Assembly (NCBI GenBank): GCA_964036315.1
Contig: OZ038495.1
Span: forward strand, 29,804,878-29,868,877
Origin: Acanthosepion esculentum
Taxonomy: Eukaryota; Mollusca; Cephalopoda; Sepiida; Sepiidae
Length of the DNA: 64,000 nucleotides
Reading direction: 5' to 3'
Below are positions 1 to 11,310 of this stretch, in pieces; the first letter of the stretch is position 1; each line of letters begins with the position of its first letter. The notes beneath the pieces are model-generated. The model did no database searches. It was not told the DNA's origin and saw only the letters and a list, made by a program, of their open reading frames with translations. Both the position numbers and the translations under genes were made by a program.

Positions 1-847
1 CATATATACACACACATATATATACATATATACAGACACATTTATATACATATATACATATATATATACATATATACACTCACATATATATATACATATA
101 TACACATGTATATATATGCATATATACACATATATATATATATTTACACACATATGTATATATACATATATATACATATATATATACATATATACACATA
201 TATATATATATACATATATATTTATACATATATACACATATATATACATATATATACATATACACACACATATATATACATATATACACATATATATATA
301 CATATATATATACATATATATATACATATACACATAGATATATACATATACACATATACATACATATACATATACATATATACATATACACATATACATA
401 TACACATATATATATATATACATATCTATATATATATACATATATTCACTCATATATATACATATATTCACACATATATATATGTACATGTATATATACA
501 CATATATATACACATATATATATACAAGCATATATATATATATATACATATATATATACACATATATATACAAGCATATATATATAAATACATATATATA
601 TACACATATGCAGATATATATACACATATATTCACACATATATATATACACACATACATATACACACATACATATATATATACATACACATACATATATA
701 TACATATATATACATATACATTCATATATATACATATATATATACATACACATTCATATATATACATACTCATACACATATATACATACACATACATAAA
801 TAAACACATACATATATATACCCATATATATATATATACATATATAA
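1..847. repeat. Imperfect (TATACA)n/(AT)n satellite
   Basis: About 850 bases made almost only of alternating purine-pyrimidine TATA, TACA and CACA words. The frames that stay open here encode Tyr-Ile/His-Ile dipeptides on both strands and are products of the repeat, not genes. Confidence 0.95.
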
Positions 848-1045
848 ATATAGTCTTAAAATGTGCTATATTAATGGGATAAATTGCTCAATATCAGTGA
901 TAGAATGTGTGTAAATACAAAAGTGAACATAGAAGTCCACACGTAGAGGCGACCGTCTGTTTCATGCTAGATGCATTCGTTACCCTGACCATTGCATCTA
1001 GCATGAAATAGTCTGTCGCCTCTAAGTGTTGACTTCTATATTCAC

Positions 1046-1049
<4 letters not shown>
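848..1049. repeat. Foldback made of two Penelope-type tail ends
   Basis: Two arms, roughly 918-975 and 985-1049, are inverted copies of one another around a short spacer. Both match the outer ends of the 52-56 kb Penelope element, and the left side also carries its extra tail (ATAGTCTTAAA...GCTATATT). Each arm keeps the GAAA of the hammerhead region (minus strand at 960-963, plus strand near 1005), but the CTGANGA box is broken in both: CTGACCA on plus, no match on minus. The best reading is a very short Penelope insertion truncated inside the ribozyme on both arms. It ends directly in an (AT)n tract. Confidence 0.7.

Positions 1050-1108
<59 letters not shown>
1050..1108. repeat. (AT)n microsatellite
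   Basis: Pure AT dinucleotide tract of about 59 bases starting at the outer end of the Penelope-tail foldback. Confidence 0.95.
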
Positions 1109-1711
<603 letters not shown>

Positions 1712-1831
1712 GAGAGATATAGATAATAGTGTATACACAATCATAGTTCATTTCTCGGCTACACACTTCTAGCACCAGTTTCTCTCCCAACTCTTTTGCA
1801 TTTAGATCCGTATCAATTCTCCTTGGTATAG

Positions 1832-1967
1832 GGATATTCCAAGCGTATCTCGGATGTGCCACAAGGCCGAAAGTATGGTGTATCCAGTGAGGTTCGAACT
1901 CATTACTCAGTCCTAATTGTTCTAGCGAGACGAGCTTGGTAACCATTACACCACTTCGAGGTGCCCT
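1832..1967 (-). mobile_element. tRNA-derived SINE, GGGCACCTC family, copy 1
   Basis: Read on the minus strand it begins GGGCACCTC, followed by a tRNA A-box-like stretch (GTGGTGTAATGGTTA) and a B-box-like GAGTTCGAACCTC, the internal RNA polymerase III promoter of tRNA-derived SINEs. It is flanked by a perfect 17-bp direct repeat, AATTCTCCTTGGTATAG, at 1815-1831 and 1968-1984, so both insertion ends are defined. Related copies lie at 19562-19702 and 38583-38715. The host DNA on its right is a Tc1-like relic. Confidence 0.85.
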
Positions 1968-1984
1968 AATTCTCCTTGGTATAG

Positions 1985-2310
1985 ATCCTACAAATGTCCT
2001 GGAAGTACTCTAAATTCGGCTCCATACTATTACTTCTAGATAGTTTGGCAGCACATGCACGTTCCAAATCTCTTTTGTCACCACATGCCAAATATATTCT
2101 ATCGGGTTTAGATTTGGTCATGTTGAGGGATGACGGTTACATATCAAACTCATTGTTGTGTTCTATGAACAAATCTGCCGATATTTTTTGATTTGTGTTA
2201 TGATGTGCTGTCCTGCTGGAAGTGGCTACTTGATGATGGGTTGATTGTAGTCAGAATCTGAGGTACGTTGCAAGCCACACTTCAAAGCTAGCATGACGCA
2301 TTAAAACGAT
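1985..2310 (-). pseudogene. Tc1/mariner-like transposase relic
   Basis: Minus-strand translation gives, in different frames, FQQDSTS (near 2200-2222) and PNLNPIEYIWHVV (near 2070-2110). These match the QQD and D-L-N-P-I-E signatures of the DD34E catalytic domain of Tc1-type transposases, which cut and paste DNA at TA sites. Stops and at least one frameshift separate the two motifs, so no enzyme is made. Inverted termini were not found. A SINE landed beside it (1832-1967). Family assignment rests only on these two motifs. Confidence 0.6.
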
Positions 2311-2704
2311 TTTTTCTTCATGCCAATGTATGTCAAGAAAATAATGGCCATAGTATTATAACATTGCAACCAGCCTGACCCTTTGATAAAATGAAAATTG
2401 TCAACGTTCGTTAAGTGTTTGATTGTCCTATGTTAGTGATCCTTAGCGAATTGTAGCCAAAATTACATGTTCATACCTGACTGGCGTGGAACCCAGCTCG
2501 GTTTTCTGCGGCTATAGGCCTTCTGCTTTAAGGTTCTATATGCTGTGAATTCAGTGATACCCTTTTGTACACCTCCGTAATAAAGCGTGGTTATTTTAAC
2601 GACTGTTGCATTTTTATCATGTTACGCGTGTTCAGTCAATGTGACACTTACCTGTGGATGCAATATGATGCGTCTTATTACATGGGAAAGGGAGATATAT
2701 ATAC

Positions 2705-3010
2705 TGGAGGCATTGTGGTGAAAAGTATAGCGGATTGAGAAGTCAGAGATTCGAGTTCGAATTTCAGTCGCATCCATTACATTCACTTATTCTTGGGAAA
2801 GGTATGAATCCGCTTCTTCTATTTTAGCTATGGGTGAAATAGCAGGATAGACTGTGTCCTATAGCCATGGGTGGCAACCTGTCTAGTAGAGGAAAACTCT
2901 GAATTCAAACCGGCCTGGTGAGGGTTGAACTCCGTCAGGCTATCTTACCTAAGAAACACCACTTCTACTGCGTCTGCAGTACATGTAATGCTCTACGACC
3001 CTGATGGCTC
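2705..3010 (+). mobile_element. SINE related to the 7.7/8.2 kb family
   Basis: Contains a GTGGTG...TAGCGG A-box-like start and a GAGTTCGAATTTC B-box-like motif near 2750, then the body seen in the copies at 7690-8480: CTTCTTCT..., TAGCTATGGGTG, a CTATAGCCATGGGTGGCAACCTG-like stretch and CCGGCCTGGT. It is more diverged than those copies. The right end is uncertain and no target duplication was found. Confidence 0.55.
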
Positions 3011-3544
3011 ACAGGATTCGCGACTGCGATTCTGGCCTGATTAGCTTTATTCATAAGTCATCAACGAAATTTTCCTAAATTCTTCACAAACGGCTGTTGC
3101 CAGAAATATGTTTTTTATTCATCTCCATTTATTTTGTTGCCTTTTAGTTTCTTTGTTCTAGCAAAGGATTCGATGCACCTTATCCAACCTTCAACAAAAT
3201 CGGTCTTCTACATACAACAAAGATCCTATCAGCGACGCCATAAATCTAAAAATATGAAAAGAAAAATTTAGTTAAAGTAAATAAATAAATACTTGCATAA
3301 TATACCGTCCTGGGTATGACGATAAACTACATCCAGCGTTCCAGGATAAGACGATAAACTACGTCCAACAGCAAGGCTTCTGATCAGAAGGTTTTGAGGA
3401 GCGTGGAATCACCTCTTAATTGCTGGTGTTCCCAAGTCCACCTTGACCCGGGGTGTTAGCACCTGTTAGGCTCACAGGTATGGGCAAATAGTTACCCCTG
3501 AAACTGAGGTAAAAAGCATTATGAAAATGTAAAAATCGGTTTTA
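3011..3544. other. Unassigned DNA with a short duplication
   Basis: No gene seen. A phrase of about 30 bases (ATGACGATAAACTAC then AAGACGATAAACTACG) is tandemly duplicated near 3315-3365, next to CCTTGACCCGGGGTG. Confidence 0.4.
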
Positions 3545-3715
3545 ATAGCAGAAATACTTTGTAAAAAAAAACTATTACCAGAAATAAAATTTTGAAGAAA
3601 ATACTATTACTAGCAATACGATTTTGAAAACAATATTACCAGCTATACAATTTCGAGGAAAAAAATATGACCAGGAATAGATTTTTGACAAAACAAAAAT
3701 ATTACCAGGAAAAAA
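3545..3715. repeat. About 32-bp tandem repeat, 5 degenerate units
   Basis: ATTACCAG followed by an ATA...TTTTGA phrase recurs at about 3573, 3604, 3634, 3667 and 3701. Units differ by small indels, which indicates an old local amplification. Confidence 0.65.
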
Positions 3716-4672
3716 AAGGTTGCCATTAAATGACCCATTGAGTAAAACAAAACAAACAAAATAACAATATACATTCGATATAAATATAAGTTCGATGTCT
3801 ATGTTTACTTTAAATTTATAGCTACACATGTCATATTTTTATCAGAAATTAAAATTTACTAACAAAACAGTAAATTACACCAGTGGTATAAACTAGTCTT
3901 GCCTAACATATACACCAGGCTTAAACGAGCTTAGTTTAGAATAATGATAATTTATACTCTGAGCTGGAGTATAAACTGGTTAGTTACATCCGACTGCATT
4001 TATTCCAAAAAGGTGATTTCAAAGTATGCATGATTTTGACGCATTCCTGTGCACTTCTTTACTGGTAAAATATAGTGTAACATATGATCCATCTGCTATT
4101 AAATCATGGTGTGCTTACTATTGAATGAGTTTAGTTTTACTTAGCTGATTTCGATTTGCTCATGAAGAAATCTTACGTGGAGTGTTACATAAAGAAATGA
4201 TAATAATTTCTGTACTTCCAAAGATACTCCATTTCAGAACAGTCCATTCAGTATTATTGACAAGGATATTTAACCCCCAGGTAATGGCGTGTTGCTCAAA
4301 TCTTTATGTTAGTTAATCTTGTCATTCTTTCGTTTGGTTTACAGCTATTTTATTTTATCATGAGAGTCTCCTTGAAAGCATGTGAAATCGTGAATGATTC
4401 CCTCCCGGACAGTTAAAGAACGAGTTTCAAAGTATCTATGCAGGTGCATAAAAGATATAAACCCAAATTCCTTGTCAAATACGATTTTACGATAATGTTT
4501 TGGATCCAAATACTCCTACAGGCTGTTAAATTCGTTTATACGTTTTTCTGCATAGTAAGATTAAATAATTGCAGTTCTCTTGTCAAAATTATTATTATGT
4601 CACCTTGCAAGTATCCAAATAAATCTTTCTCGTATCTATCTGTATATTTTTTATTTTCATATTTACACATTT
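3716..4672. other. AT-rich DNA, no feature recognised
   Basis: Short frames only. A 5' LTR of the following Gypsy element would be expected in this stretch, but I could not delimit one because no second LTR is visible. Confidence 0.4.
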
Positions 4673-5380
4673 ATGGCGTCGCCGATAAGATCTTTTTTGT
4701 ATGTAGAAAACACAGAAGTATTTGAAACTTGGATAAGGGGCTTCGTAACACTTGTTAAAACAAAGAAACTAGAGGATAACAAAATAAACGGAAGTGAATA
4801 CAAAACCACAGATTTATTTTTAGCTATAGCCGGTTATGAAGCTGTTAGGAAGAATGTGTTTATGACATTCAACACAGGTGGAAAAATTGACATTTAACCA
4901 AATTATTCTAAGGAATGTCCGACAACGGAGAAAGGTGGTCATTTTCGAAAGAATCAAGTTCTTGCCATTAAAATAAAAATGCGAGGAACCCATTATGAAA
5001 TTCCGGCAACGGTTAGAAGATATTTGGTATTTCAACGGGCAAGAAGAGATTTCTACTGAAGAGGAATTTTTTCAACTAAAAATGATAGAAGGTATGTAAA
5101 ATAGTTAGCATATATTGAAAATGTTAGAACGGTTGCAATTAAACCAAATGTCGATGGAGTTATGCATCGGATTTATATAACAGGAAGAGTTGATTGAAAA
5201 CTTCAATAACAAAAATCAACCTGAAATTATGGATACATACCTGATAAAGAACACAAGAGTAAAATGTAAATATTGTATCTGCAAGCAAGAAACGTATAGA
5301 AAAAAATATCCAAAAGATATGGGAGAGATATGTCAAAATTGTAAAAAGAAAAATCATTTAGAATTACTTTGTAAATAATA
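4673..5380 (+). pseudogene. Gypsy-type gag remnant with zinc knuckle
   Basis: A frame opening at ATG 4673 gives a gag-like N-terminal part (FETWIRGFVTLVKTKK, then TTDLFLAIAGYEAVRK), closed by stops after about 75 residues. A second frame at 5190-5378 ends in a cysteine-rich block, CKYC...CQNCKKKNHLELLC, which resembles the gag zinc knuckle of invertebrate Gypsy elements that binds packaged RNA. The part between has several frameshifts. Order and strand agree with the RT, RNase H and integrase remnants downstream, so this is the gag of one decayed LTR element. LTRs were not identified. Confidence 0.65.
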
Positions 5381-5935
5381 AAAGGTGATATAGACAGAGT
5401 TGAGAAAATGGAAGACGCTTTCAAAAGTAAAACTGATGTTTTCTCAATACAGAAGAAAATACCGTCATGTTACTTACATTTAATGGGGTACATTTAAGAA
5501 TACAAATTTTTTGCCGGCAACGATATGACGTTGATGACGAATAATTGTTTTTTGAACTAATGGATAAACCAAAATCATAGAATCATCATTTAATATTAAA
5601 ATCGATTGATGATTCATCCATAGAGACATTAGAATAATTTGAAGGAACAATTATAAGGAACACGAGGATTTAAATTGTTATTATTGCAGTTGTGAACTGT
5701 AATAAAACTACGGCTTAATAAGATGAAAGGTGCTTAAGGTTAAAAGCAAATATCTAAATAATGCATAATTCAGTTAATCCCGAAAATCGAATTTTAAATG
5801 ATAATTAAGTCAGTATTATATTGAAAGAAAAGTGTAACCCCTCAGATTTTGAACTTTGCAGAATTCCAATTGACATATTACCCATGATAGCTAAAAAAAA
5901 GTATATAAATAGACGAACAAGGTGTTTTAGAAATT
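5381..5935 (+). other. Gypsy gag-RT linker, protease not recognisable
   Basis: Between the zinc knuckle and the RT a protease would be expected. I see no D-S/T-G-A motif in any frame, only short frames with many stops, so the protease is deleted or mutated past recognition. Confidence 0.4.
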
Positions 5936-6480
5936 GTTGCTCTGGGTTGAAGTAAATGGGTATCAGCTATAGTAGTTCTGAGAAAGCCAAATGGCGATCT
6001 TAGAATATGTGGTGACTATAAAATAGACGTAAACCATACATTTTGTTTGAATTCTTATCATATCCCAAATAATGAAAATATATTACATTCGTTAGCAGGA
6101 ATTAAATTGTTTGCGTAAGTTGATAATAAGCGCATGCAATCAAATCCAAACTGACGATAAATTTAAGGAAATCTCCCTTATTAATTCCCCAATCGATCAG
6201 CTTAGATGGACTCCTATGCCTTATGAGGTGAAACCAGCAGGTTCCATCTTTCCGAAAGCAATAGATTATGTTCATAGAGGTGACATAAAAATCTTATAAT
6301 TTATCAAGATGGTATACGTTTAGGTGCAATAAATGAAACAAAGAAACAACGTACTAAATAGTCTCAGACTATGTGGAATTACTATTAACGAAGACAAATC
6401 TGTATTTAATTGCTAAAAATATTATACCAATTTCCAAAACACAGAATTTCGTCATACGGAATTTCGTTTGGCACAGAAAA
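5936..6480 (+). pseudogene. Gypsy-type reverse transcriptase remnant
   Basis: Translation near 5975-6110 reads LRKPNGDLRICGDYK then N..Y.IPN.E..LHSLAG..LFA, the N-terminal fingers of Gypsy RTs. Further on come DDKFKEISLINSPIDQLRW, MPYEVKPAGSIFPKAIDYV and I-I-Y-Q-D-G near 6296-6313, at the position of the catalytic Y-x-D-D box. The second aspartate is replaced by glycine, and stops and frameshifts split the domain, so it cannot be active. Upstream lies gag, downstream RNase H. Confidence 0.8.
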
Positions 6481-6589
6481 TATTAGAGATGTCTTTTCCT
6501 ACCATTAAAAATAATTAGAATATTTTTTGGATTTTTTTGAAATTTTTTACAGTAAATAGTTAACCAAACATTCAGCTGCTATTAGAGGA

Positions 6590-7062
6590 ATTTGCCAAGT
6601 TCCGCCAAAAGAGCATTGAATTTTAAGTGGACAAACATCATTTGATAATTTGAAAATTGCTCTTGCTAAAATCCCCTTGATCAAGATTTTTGACCCGAAA
6701 ATGCATGTTACATTAACTTACGGATGCTAGTAAAAAAATTCATATCGGAAATCGTTTCACGGAAAGAACACCCAGTGATGTATTTTTCTAGAGCATTAAT
6801 ATCAACCGAAAATAATTATTCAAATATAGAAAAAGAGGCTCTAGCCTTAGTTTGGAGCACTAGTAGGTCTCAGAATTTTTTATTGGACAGAAAATTCTTA
6901 TTGAAATATGAGTATAAGCACGGAGATTTCATTTTTATCCCGAGGAAGGAATTATCGAAAATTACATCTTCCAGAATATTAAGATGGACCATAAATTTAA
7001 TGGTTTTCGATTTTGATATCGAATATGTAAAAGGAAATGCTATTCTCCAGATTAAATTGTAA
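6590..7062 (+). pseudogene. Gypsy-type RNase H remnant
   Basis: Begins with FENLKIALAKIPLIKIFDPK and continues after one stop into a 112-residue open frame at 6724-7062. That frame contains EHPVMYFSRALISTENNYS, IEKEALALVWSTSRSQNFL and ILRWTINLMVFDFDIEYVKG. These are conserved segments of the RNase H domain that follows RT in Gypsy polyproteins and degrades the RNA template; the E in IEKEALA is the catalytic glutamate. This is the best preserved piece of the element. The usual D-H-K-P substrate-site motif reads as Y-K-H-G, a sign of decay. Confidence 0.8.
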
Positions 7063-7677
7063 AAGGGAACAACAAGACAGCATCTTAGAAAATATGGAAG
7101 AAAATATGAATTTTTGCAGACGGTAGGAACAGGCGTTCTACCGATACATTGACTTGCCTCTGAAACATTACAGGATCCAATATTAAGTAAAATTGTATCT
7201 CAAATAAAAACTAATAAATGGAATAATTGTTCAAAAGCTGAAAGGTCATACAGAGAAATTAGACTTGAGTTAACTGTAGAAAATGGTGTTGTATGTAATG
7301 GAGATTCAGTTGTACGACCTGAAAAATAAAGAATAGATGTAATGGAAAGTGTGCGTGATGATGTACGTTGCGGAATTAAAGCTACACAGAAACGTTTAAG
7401 ATTAGAAACATGGTGGTCTGGATATGCACGCGATACTGAAAATCGCATACGCAAGTTTGTTGGAAATGGGCTGAAATCATTTTTTTTTTCGCCATGAAAA
7501 AAATGCACACATTACCTAAAGAGTCAGAACCTTGGTCACGCGTTCATATAGGCCACGCACACGTTAAATGTATAGGATTATGTTTTAATTTGGTTGATTA
7601 TTTTTCTGGCTGACATGAAGTTGTACGCGTTCACAAATAAAGAAGATATTGCTAGTAACATTAGATAAGAGTGTATT
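7063..7677 (+). pseudogene. Gypsy integrase remnant, N-terminal part
   Basis: Fragments near 7340-7470 read VCDDVRCGIKATQKRLRLETWWSGYARDTENRI-like text across frames. This is the zinc-binding linker and start of integrase, and is followed near 7505-7620 by LPKESEPWSRVHIGHAH and NLVDYFSG. The first catalytic Asp (DHAH in relatives) reads GHAH. The integrase is cut at 7689 by a SINE-pair insertion and resumes at 8481. Confidence 0.65.
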
Positions 7678-7689
7678 ACCGAAAACATT

Positions 7690-8480
7690 CAGTCAGTCAG
7701 TTATGTGCCATGCGTGATACACGCTTAGGCGATCATGTATCTTTCGATACATGACTGACGAGGCAGATCTTTTCCCGCAGTAGGTTGCCATTTCTTTCTG
7801 CGGTAGGACAGTTGCTATCCAAGACTATAGAATAACCGGTTTGTCCTGCTATTTAACCTTAGCTGGGTGGAGAAGAAGAGGTTTCATCATTCCTTACTCA
7901 TGTGTATTCGCACATTAGAGGATGTAATGGATCCGACTGGAATTTGAAAGAAAAAAAGGAGGGACTTTCAAGTCTATAGACTTGAAAGACCATTTTTTTT
8001 TCTTTCAAATTCATATAAACTGCTTATTTACAAAGTAATTATTTTGAAAATAATGTTTAACTTGTCCTTGTTCCTCTTGAAGCTAATATACCCAGTAATT
8101 GTTTCTGGAATCTCTGCAAGTGTGCTTCCAGACAATGATATTTGACTGTCAGAGGAGCCCTATTAGAACTGCGAGCTCAGTCTGTCAGTTATGTGTCATG
8201 CGTGGTACACGCTTAGGCGATCATGTATCTTTCAATGCATGACTGACGAGGCCAGATTTTTTTTCCAGCAGTAGGTTGTCATTTCTTTCTGCGGTAGACC
8301 AGTTGCCATCCGAAGCTATCTGTCCTGGTATCTATACATAGCTGGTCGCAGAAGAAGAGGATACATGCCTTTTCCAAGGGTATTATCACGTAAGTGAATG
8401 CAATGGATTTGACAGAAATTCGAACTCGGCTCTCCGATTCCTCAATTCGAGCCGCTACCCATTACACCACCGTGACTCCC
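7690..8480 (-). mobile_element. Double SINE insertion inside Gypsy integrase
   Basis: Two copies of one minus-strand SINE (7690-7945 and 8176-8480) share TCAGTTATGTG..CATGCGTG, CGCTTAGGCGATCATGTATC and AGTAGGTTG.CATTTCTTTCTGCGGTAG. Copy 2 has the full tRNA-like head; on the minus strand it shows GGTGGTGTAATGGGTAGCGG (A box) and GAGTTCGAATTTC (B box). Copy 1 stops inside the B-box region, where a long palindrome starts. The whole block is flanked by ACCGAAAACATT at 7678-7689 and 8481-8492, a 12-bp target duplication. It therefore entered as one unit or grew after entry. Confidence 0.8.
7940..8012. repeat. Long palindrome between the two SINE copies
   Basis: Outer arms GAATTTGAAAGAAAAAA (from 7940) and TTTTTTTCTTTCAAATTC (to 8012) enclose a perfect inner palindrome of 24 bases at 7965-7988 centred on CTATAG. 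It sits exactly where SINE copy 1 is truncated, which suggests an inversion or template switch. Confidence 0.8.
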
Positions 8481-9000
8481 ACCGAAAACATTAGTGTCAG
8501 ATAATGCTTCAGAATATTGTCATGAAAGATTGTACTCTTGTTTAATGAAAATTCATTCAAATGGAAACAATGATACACAATAAATGATAGGATTGAGAGC
8601 ATTTTCTACTTAACGTGATAGGATTGATAGTTTATTACCAAGACTATTAATTTGTTACTGAACCATACCACATGCTGACAGATTAGATATTACGTCGGCA
8701 TTAATAGGGAGACAGATTATAGCACCATTAGGCAGGAAAAATGGCGAATCTACACCCGCACATAATGCAGACGGTACACAATACAGCATTTATAATTAAA
8801 AATGGCATTAATATTCTGGCGAATGTGGATCAATTGAGATCCAAAAAAGAATATGACGGGAAGACAGAAATTAAACTAGGAAGCGAGTCCATTTCGGACC
8901 CTATAACCCAACAGTAAATGGCTGATGAGGAATCAATGTAAGACCAAGACAGTTTGGACGATTCAAGCAGCGATGGTAAAAAAAAGGGACGTCACCAACA
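8481..9000 (+). pseudogene. Gypsy integrase remnant, C-terminal part
   Basis: Just after the target duplication the text resumes as VSDNASEYCHERLYSCLMKIHSN. The aspartate is the second catalytic residue of the integrase D,D-35-E core. Near 8700-8990 come pieces of the integrase C-terminus (VHNTAFIIKNGINILANVDQ, then a charged tail DDSSSDGKKKGR). Stops are frequent. Recognisable Gypsy sequence ends near 9000, where the minus-strand LINE begins. Confidence 0.65.
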
Positions 9001-9012
9001 AAGGAGACAGTT

Positions 9013-9400
9013 CTAGATCTTACATACTGGGAAATGTACACTGATCGTTAGAGAGGAAGGGAGAAAGAATCGCTCAGAATGGTTATTGGGCGCATAAACC
9101 CCAATGAGTCGTAGAGCCTTATCCTTTATGGTAACATCCAGCACGCAAAGCCTACCCGCCGGATCTGCGAAGACAAGGGTACATGCAGCCTTCAAAGACT
9201 TGCTCACTAGCCGAGAGATACCCCTTGAACGACCATCAAAACATGCTGAATAAAGGGAGAACACCTTAGATAGTATGTCCTCACAGAAGAAAAACGGGTC
9301 TCTTGCACACAACAAACATCCATCCCGAGGCGCTGAAGGTCACGAGAGAACCTCGCCCTGCGAGACTCGGACCTCAGATCCCGCACATTTATACTAGCTA
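9013..9400 (-). pseudogene. Tx1-like LINE ORF2, N-terminal endonuclease part
   Basis: Minus-strand text from 9400 reads LASINVRDLRSESRRARFSR and LGMDVCCVQETRF, the N-terminus of an apurinic-type (APE) endonuclease. The E in QETRF is the conserved metal-binding glutamate. A frameshift near 9300 leads into the frame at 9315-9013 with LVFADPAGRLCVLDVTIKDK and RLIGVYAPNN. The domain would nick target DNA to prime reverse transcription. The copy stops after about 130 residues, so the rest of the endonuclease and all of the RT are missing. Confidence 0.75.
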
Positions 9401-9542
9401 ACCAGAGTGCCCTGATTAAAACTGATTAGGGTTGTGTTACTGGTTTAAACATGGTCGGGGTAAGGATACCAACAGCCTCTCCCATAGACCCATGGCCCAT
9501 CTCAATCTTTATGGGAGATTCCACCGATATCACAGGGGAAAA

Positions 9543-11061
9543 TCACTTTGAGTCCTCTAGAGAGGGGTGAACTAAAACAGGGACCCTCCCTGCACAAAAT
9601 TGTTTTAATGATTTTAACTGCTGATTCTGAACAATTGCTATTGGTAAGGCCATCTTGTTGGACATGATCGCCTCGTCAAACATCGCCCAAATTTGCTTGG
9701 CTCCAGAGCCGGTTCGGATGACAGTGAGAACCCTTTGGGCCAGAGGGAAATTTTGTGGTACTTCCACATCCAGGTCAGCATACGGCTTGATGGAAAGCAT
9801 ATATCGTAGGTCTTTTATTCTATTGCCATAGTCTCTGGCCCTATCCGCCTGAGCTGGAGAGCTGCTGCAAACATCCTCACCCAAATTATATACTTGTTTT
9901 TTGGGTTTCTTCTTGTCTTTAAGCTCCTGAGTGCGGCTTTTGCTGCTTTTGGATGATGGTGGAGGCATTTCTGCTATTTTCATGGGAAAAGGACTGTGTT
10001 TATTCTGGGGAGTGTGGGAGAGTCTTTTTAACGGAGGAACGGCTGGGTGTGTGGAGAGGGGTATGGAAAGATCTGTGTTTATAAGGGCTGTGATCTCTAC
10101 TGAGGGGAAGTGCTTTGGATGGTGATGTCAGGGAAGCTGGACGTTACTTGGGTGAAGGGGAGGACCGGGTAGAGGACGTTGAAGGAACAGGGTCAAGATG
10201 TTTCTTCTGGGAGTCTAGTTTTTTTTTAGTTCTTTAATTTTTTCTGTCTTTGAATAGCCGGGATCGTATTTACGTTGTTTTTATTGGAAGGTCATTTCAG
10301 AGGCCGGGGCATCGCCCTTAACATTGCTAGAGGGAGTGGGACTGTCCGTGCCTTTGGTCCTTGGGGCTTCAGGGGACTGAGGACCCGCTGTCTGACGCTT
10401 CCCTCTGGCCCTACCAGCAACTAGCCATTCCCCCTCCCCCTTCTCCGCAATTGCACTTGCAGCGGGCGAAGGCTCATTGGGGAATATGGTCTTTTGGCCA
10501 ACCGAAGGATTATCCCCACCGGTTCCAGATGCTGGATGGCAATTACAGCGGAGGCGGTAGGTACAGACGCAGTCAGAGGGGGATTTTGGTCAACGGGAGA
10601 TTGAATTCCAGAGGCCTTCTTCTCTGGGAAGGAAGAGGAGAGGTGACCAGGCTCTCCACACTTCCAGCATACCGGTTTACGGCCGGTCACAATGACCGGC
10701 AATTTCAATTTCCCTACCACCAGACAGTTGGGGATGGAGCGGAAGGTCTGTTCATCAAGTCGAACATGAAAGCTCCACCCCCCGTTCAGGCTATCGCAAG
10801 AAGCTCCCAGTATTTCGCCATACTGGGACAGGTAGGCCGCGACATGTTCCCCGAAAACAGAGGAGGGACCTCAAATATTTCATATTCAGAGCGTATTATC
10901 AGGTCTTTTGTGATGATGTCTCGGCTCGAAGCCGCTACGCAATCTTCCGCAGTGGGTAACAATACGTCCCACATTAAAAACTTGTGTCCCTTAACAACTC
11001 TAAGGGTTTGAACCCCAAGGACGCCAGTGATTTTATCACTGTATTTTTCGTCGCCTGACAA
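9543..11061 (-). pseudogene. Tx1-like LINE ORF1 (CCHC knuckle protein)
   Basis: Three minus-strand frames form one broken ORF1. 11061-10786 reads KITGVLGVQTLRVVKGHKF and LPTAEDCVAASSRDIITKDL. 10720-10421 reads KLPVIVTGRKPVCWKCGEPG and continues HLSS. 9983-9543 is a Lys- and Ser-rich C-terminal part. ORF1 proteins of this LINE group bind the element RNA. The knuckle is C-x2-C-x4-H, but the final cysteine is absent at the expected place (HLSSSFPEKK), so the zinc site is likely lost. ORF2 lies downstream on the same strand. Clade assignment is from memory of related ORF1 proteins. Confidence 0.7.
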
Positions 11062-11164
11062 ATTTTGCGCGTACGCTTGTCGATGACGAAAACTGACACA
11101 ATTCGTTTTTCAATTTTTCTGAGTTCCTGGTCGTCTACTAAGAGTCCACCTCTACCACAAGGTG

Positions 11165-11310
11165 TGCGTAACTAGTTTTAGAACTTTGGCCATTATTGGC
11201 CTCCATGACTTTAGAACTTTGGCCATTATTGTCCTCGGTAGTTTTAGAAACTTGGCCATTATTGGCCTCAATAATTTTAGAACTTTGGCCATTTTTAGCC
11301 TCCATTGGTC
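11165..11310. repeat. About 36-bp tandem repeat, 4 units
   Basis: TTTTAGAACTTTGGCCATTA plus TTGGCCTC recurs four times at about 11175, 11208, 11242 and 11275. It sits at the 5' UTR/ORF1 edge of the LINE, where tandem promoter-like monomers are known in some LINEs. A promoter role here is only a guess. Confidence 0.75.

Noticed and set aside
106..882. Open frames of 60-258 residues made of Tyr-Ile/His dipeptides, here and at 1.5, 13.4-14.2, 15.2-15.8 and 60.2 kb
   Set aside because: They are translations of (AT)n and (TATACA)n repeats, open on both strands and in several frames.
10361..11011. 216-residue plus-strand frame
   Set aside because: It is the opposite strand of LINE ORF1, whose minus-strand translation shows the CCHC knuckle and conserved blocks.
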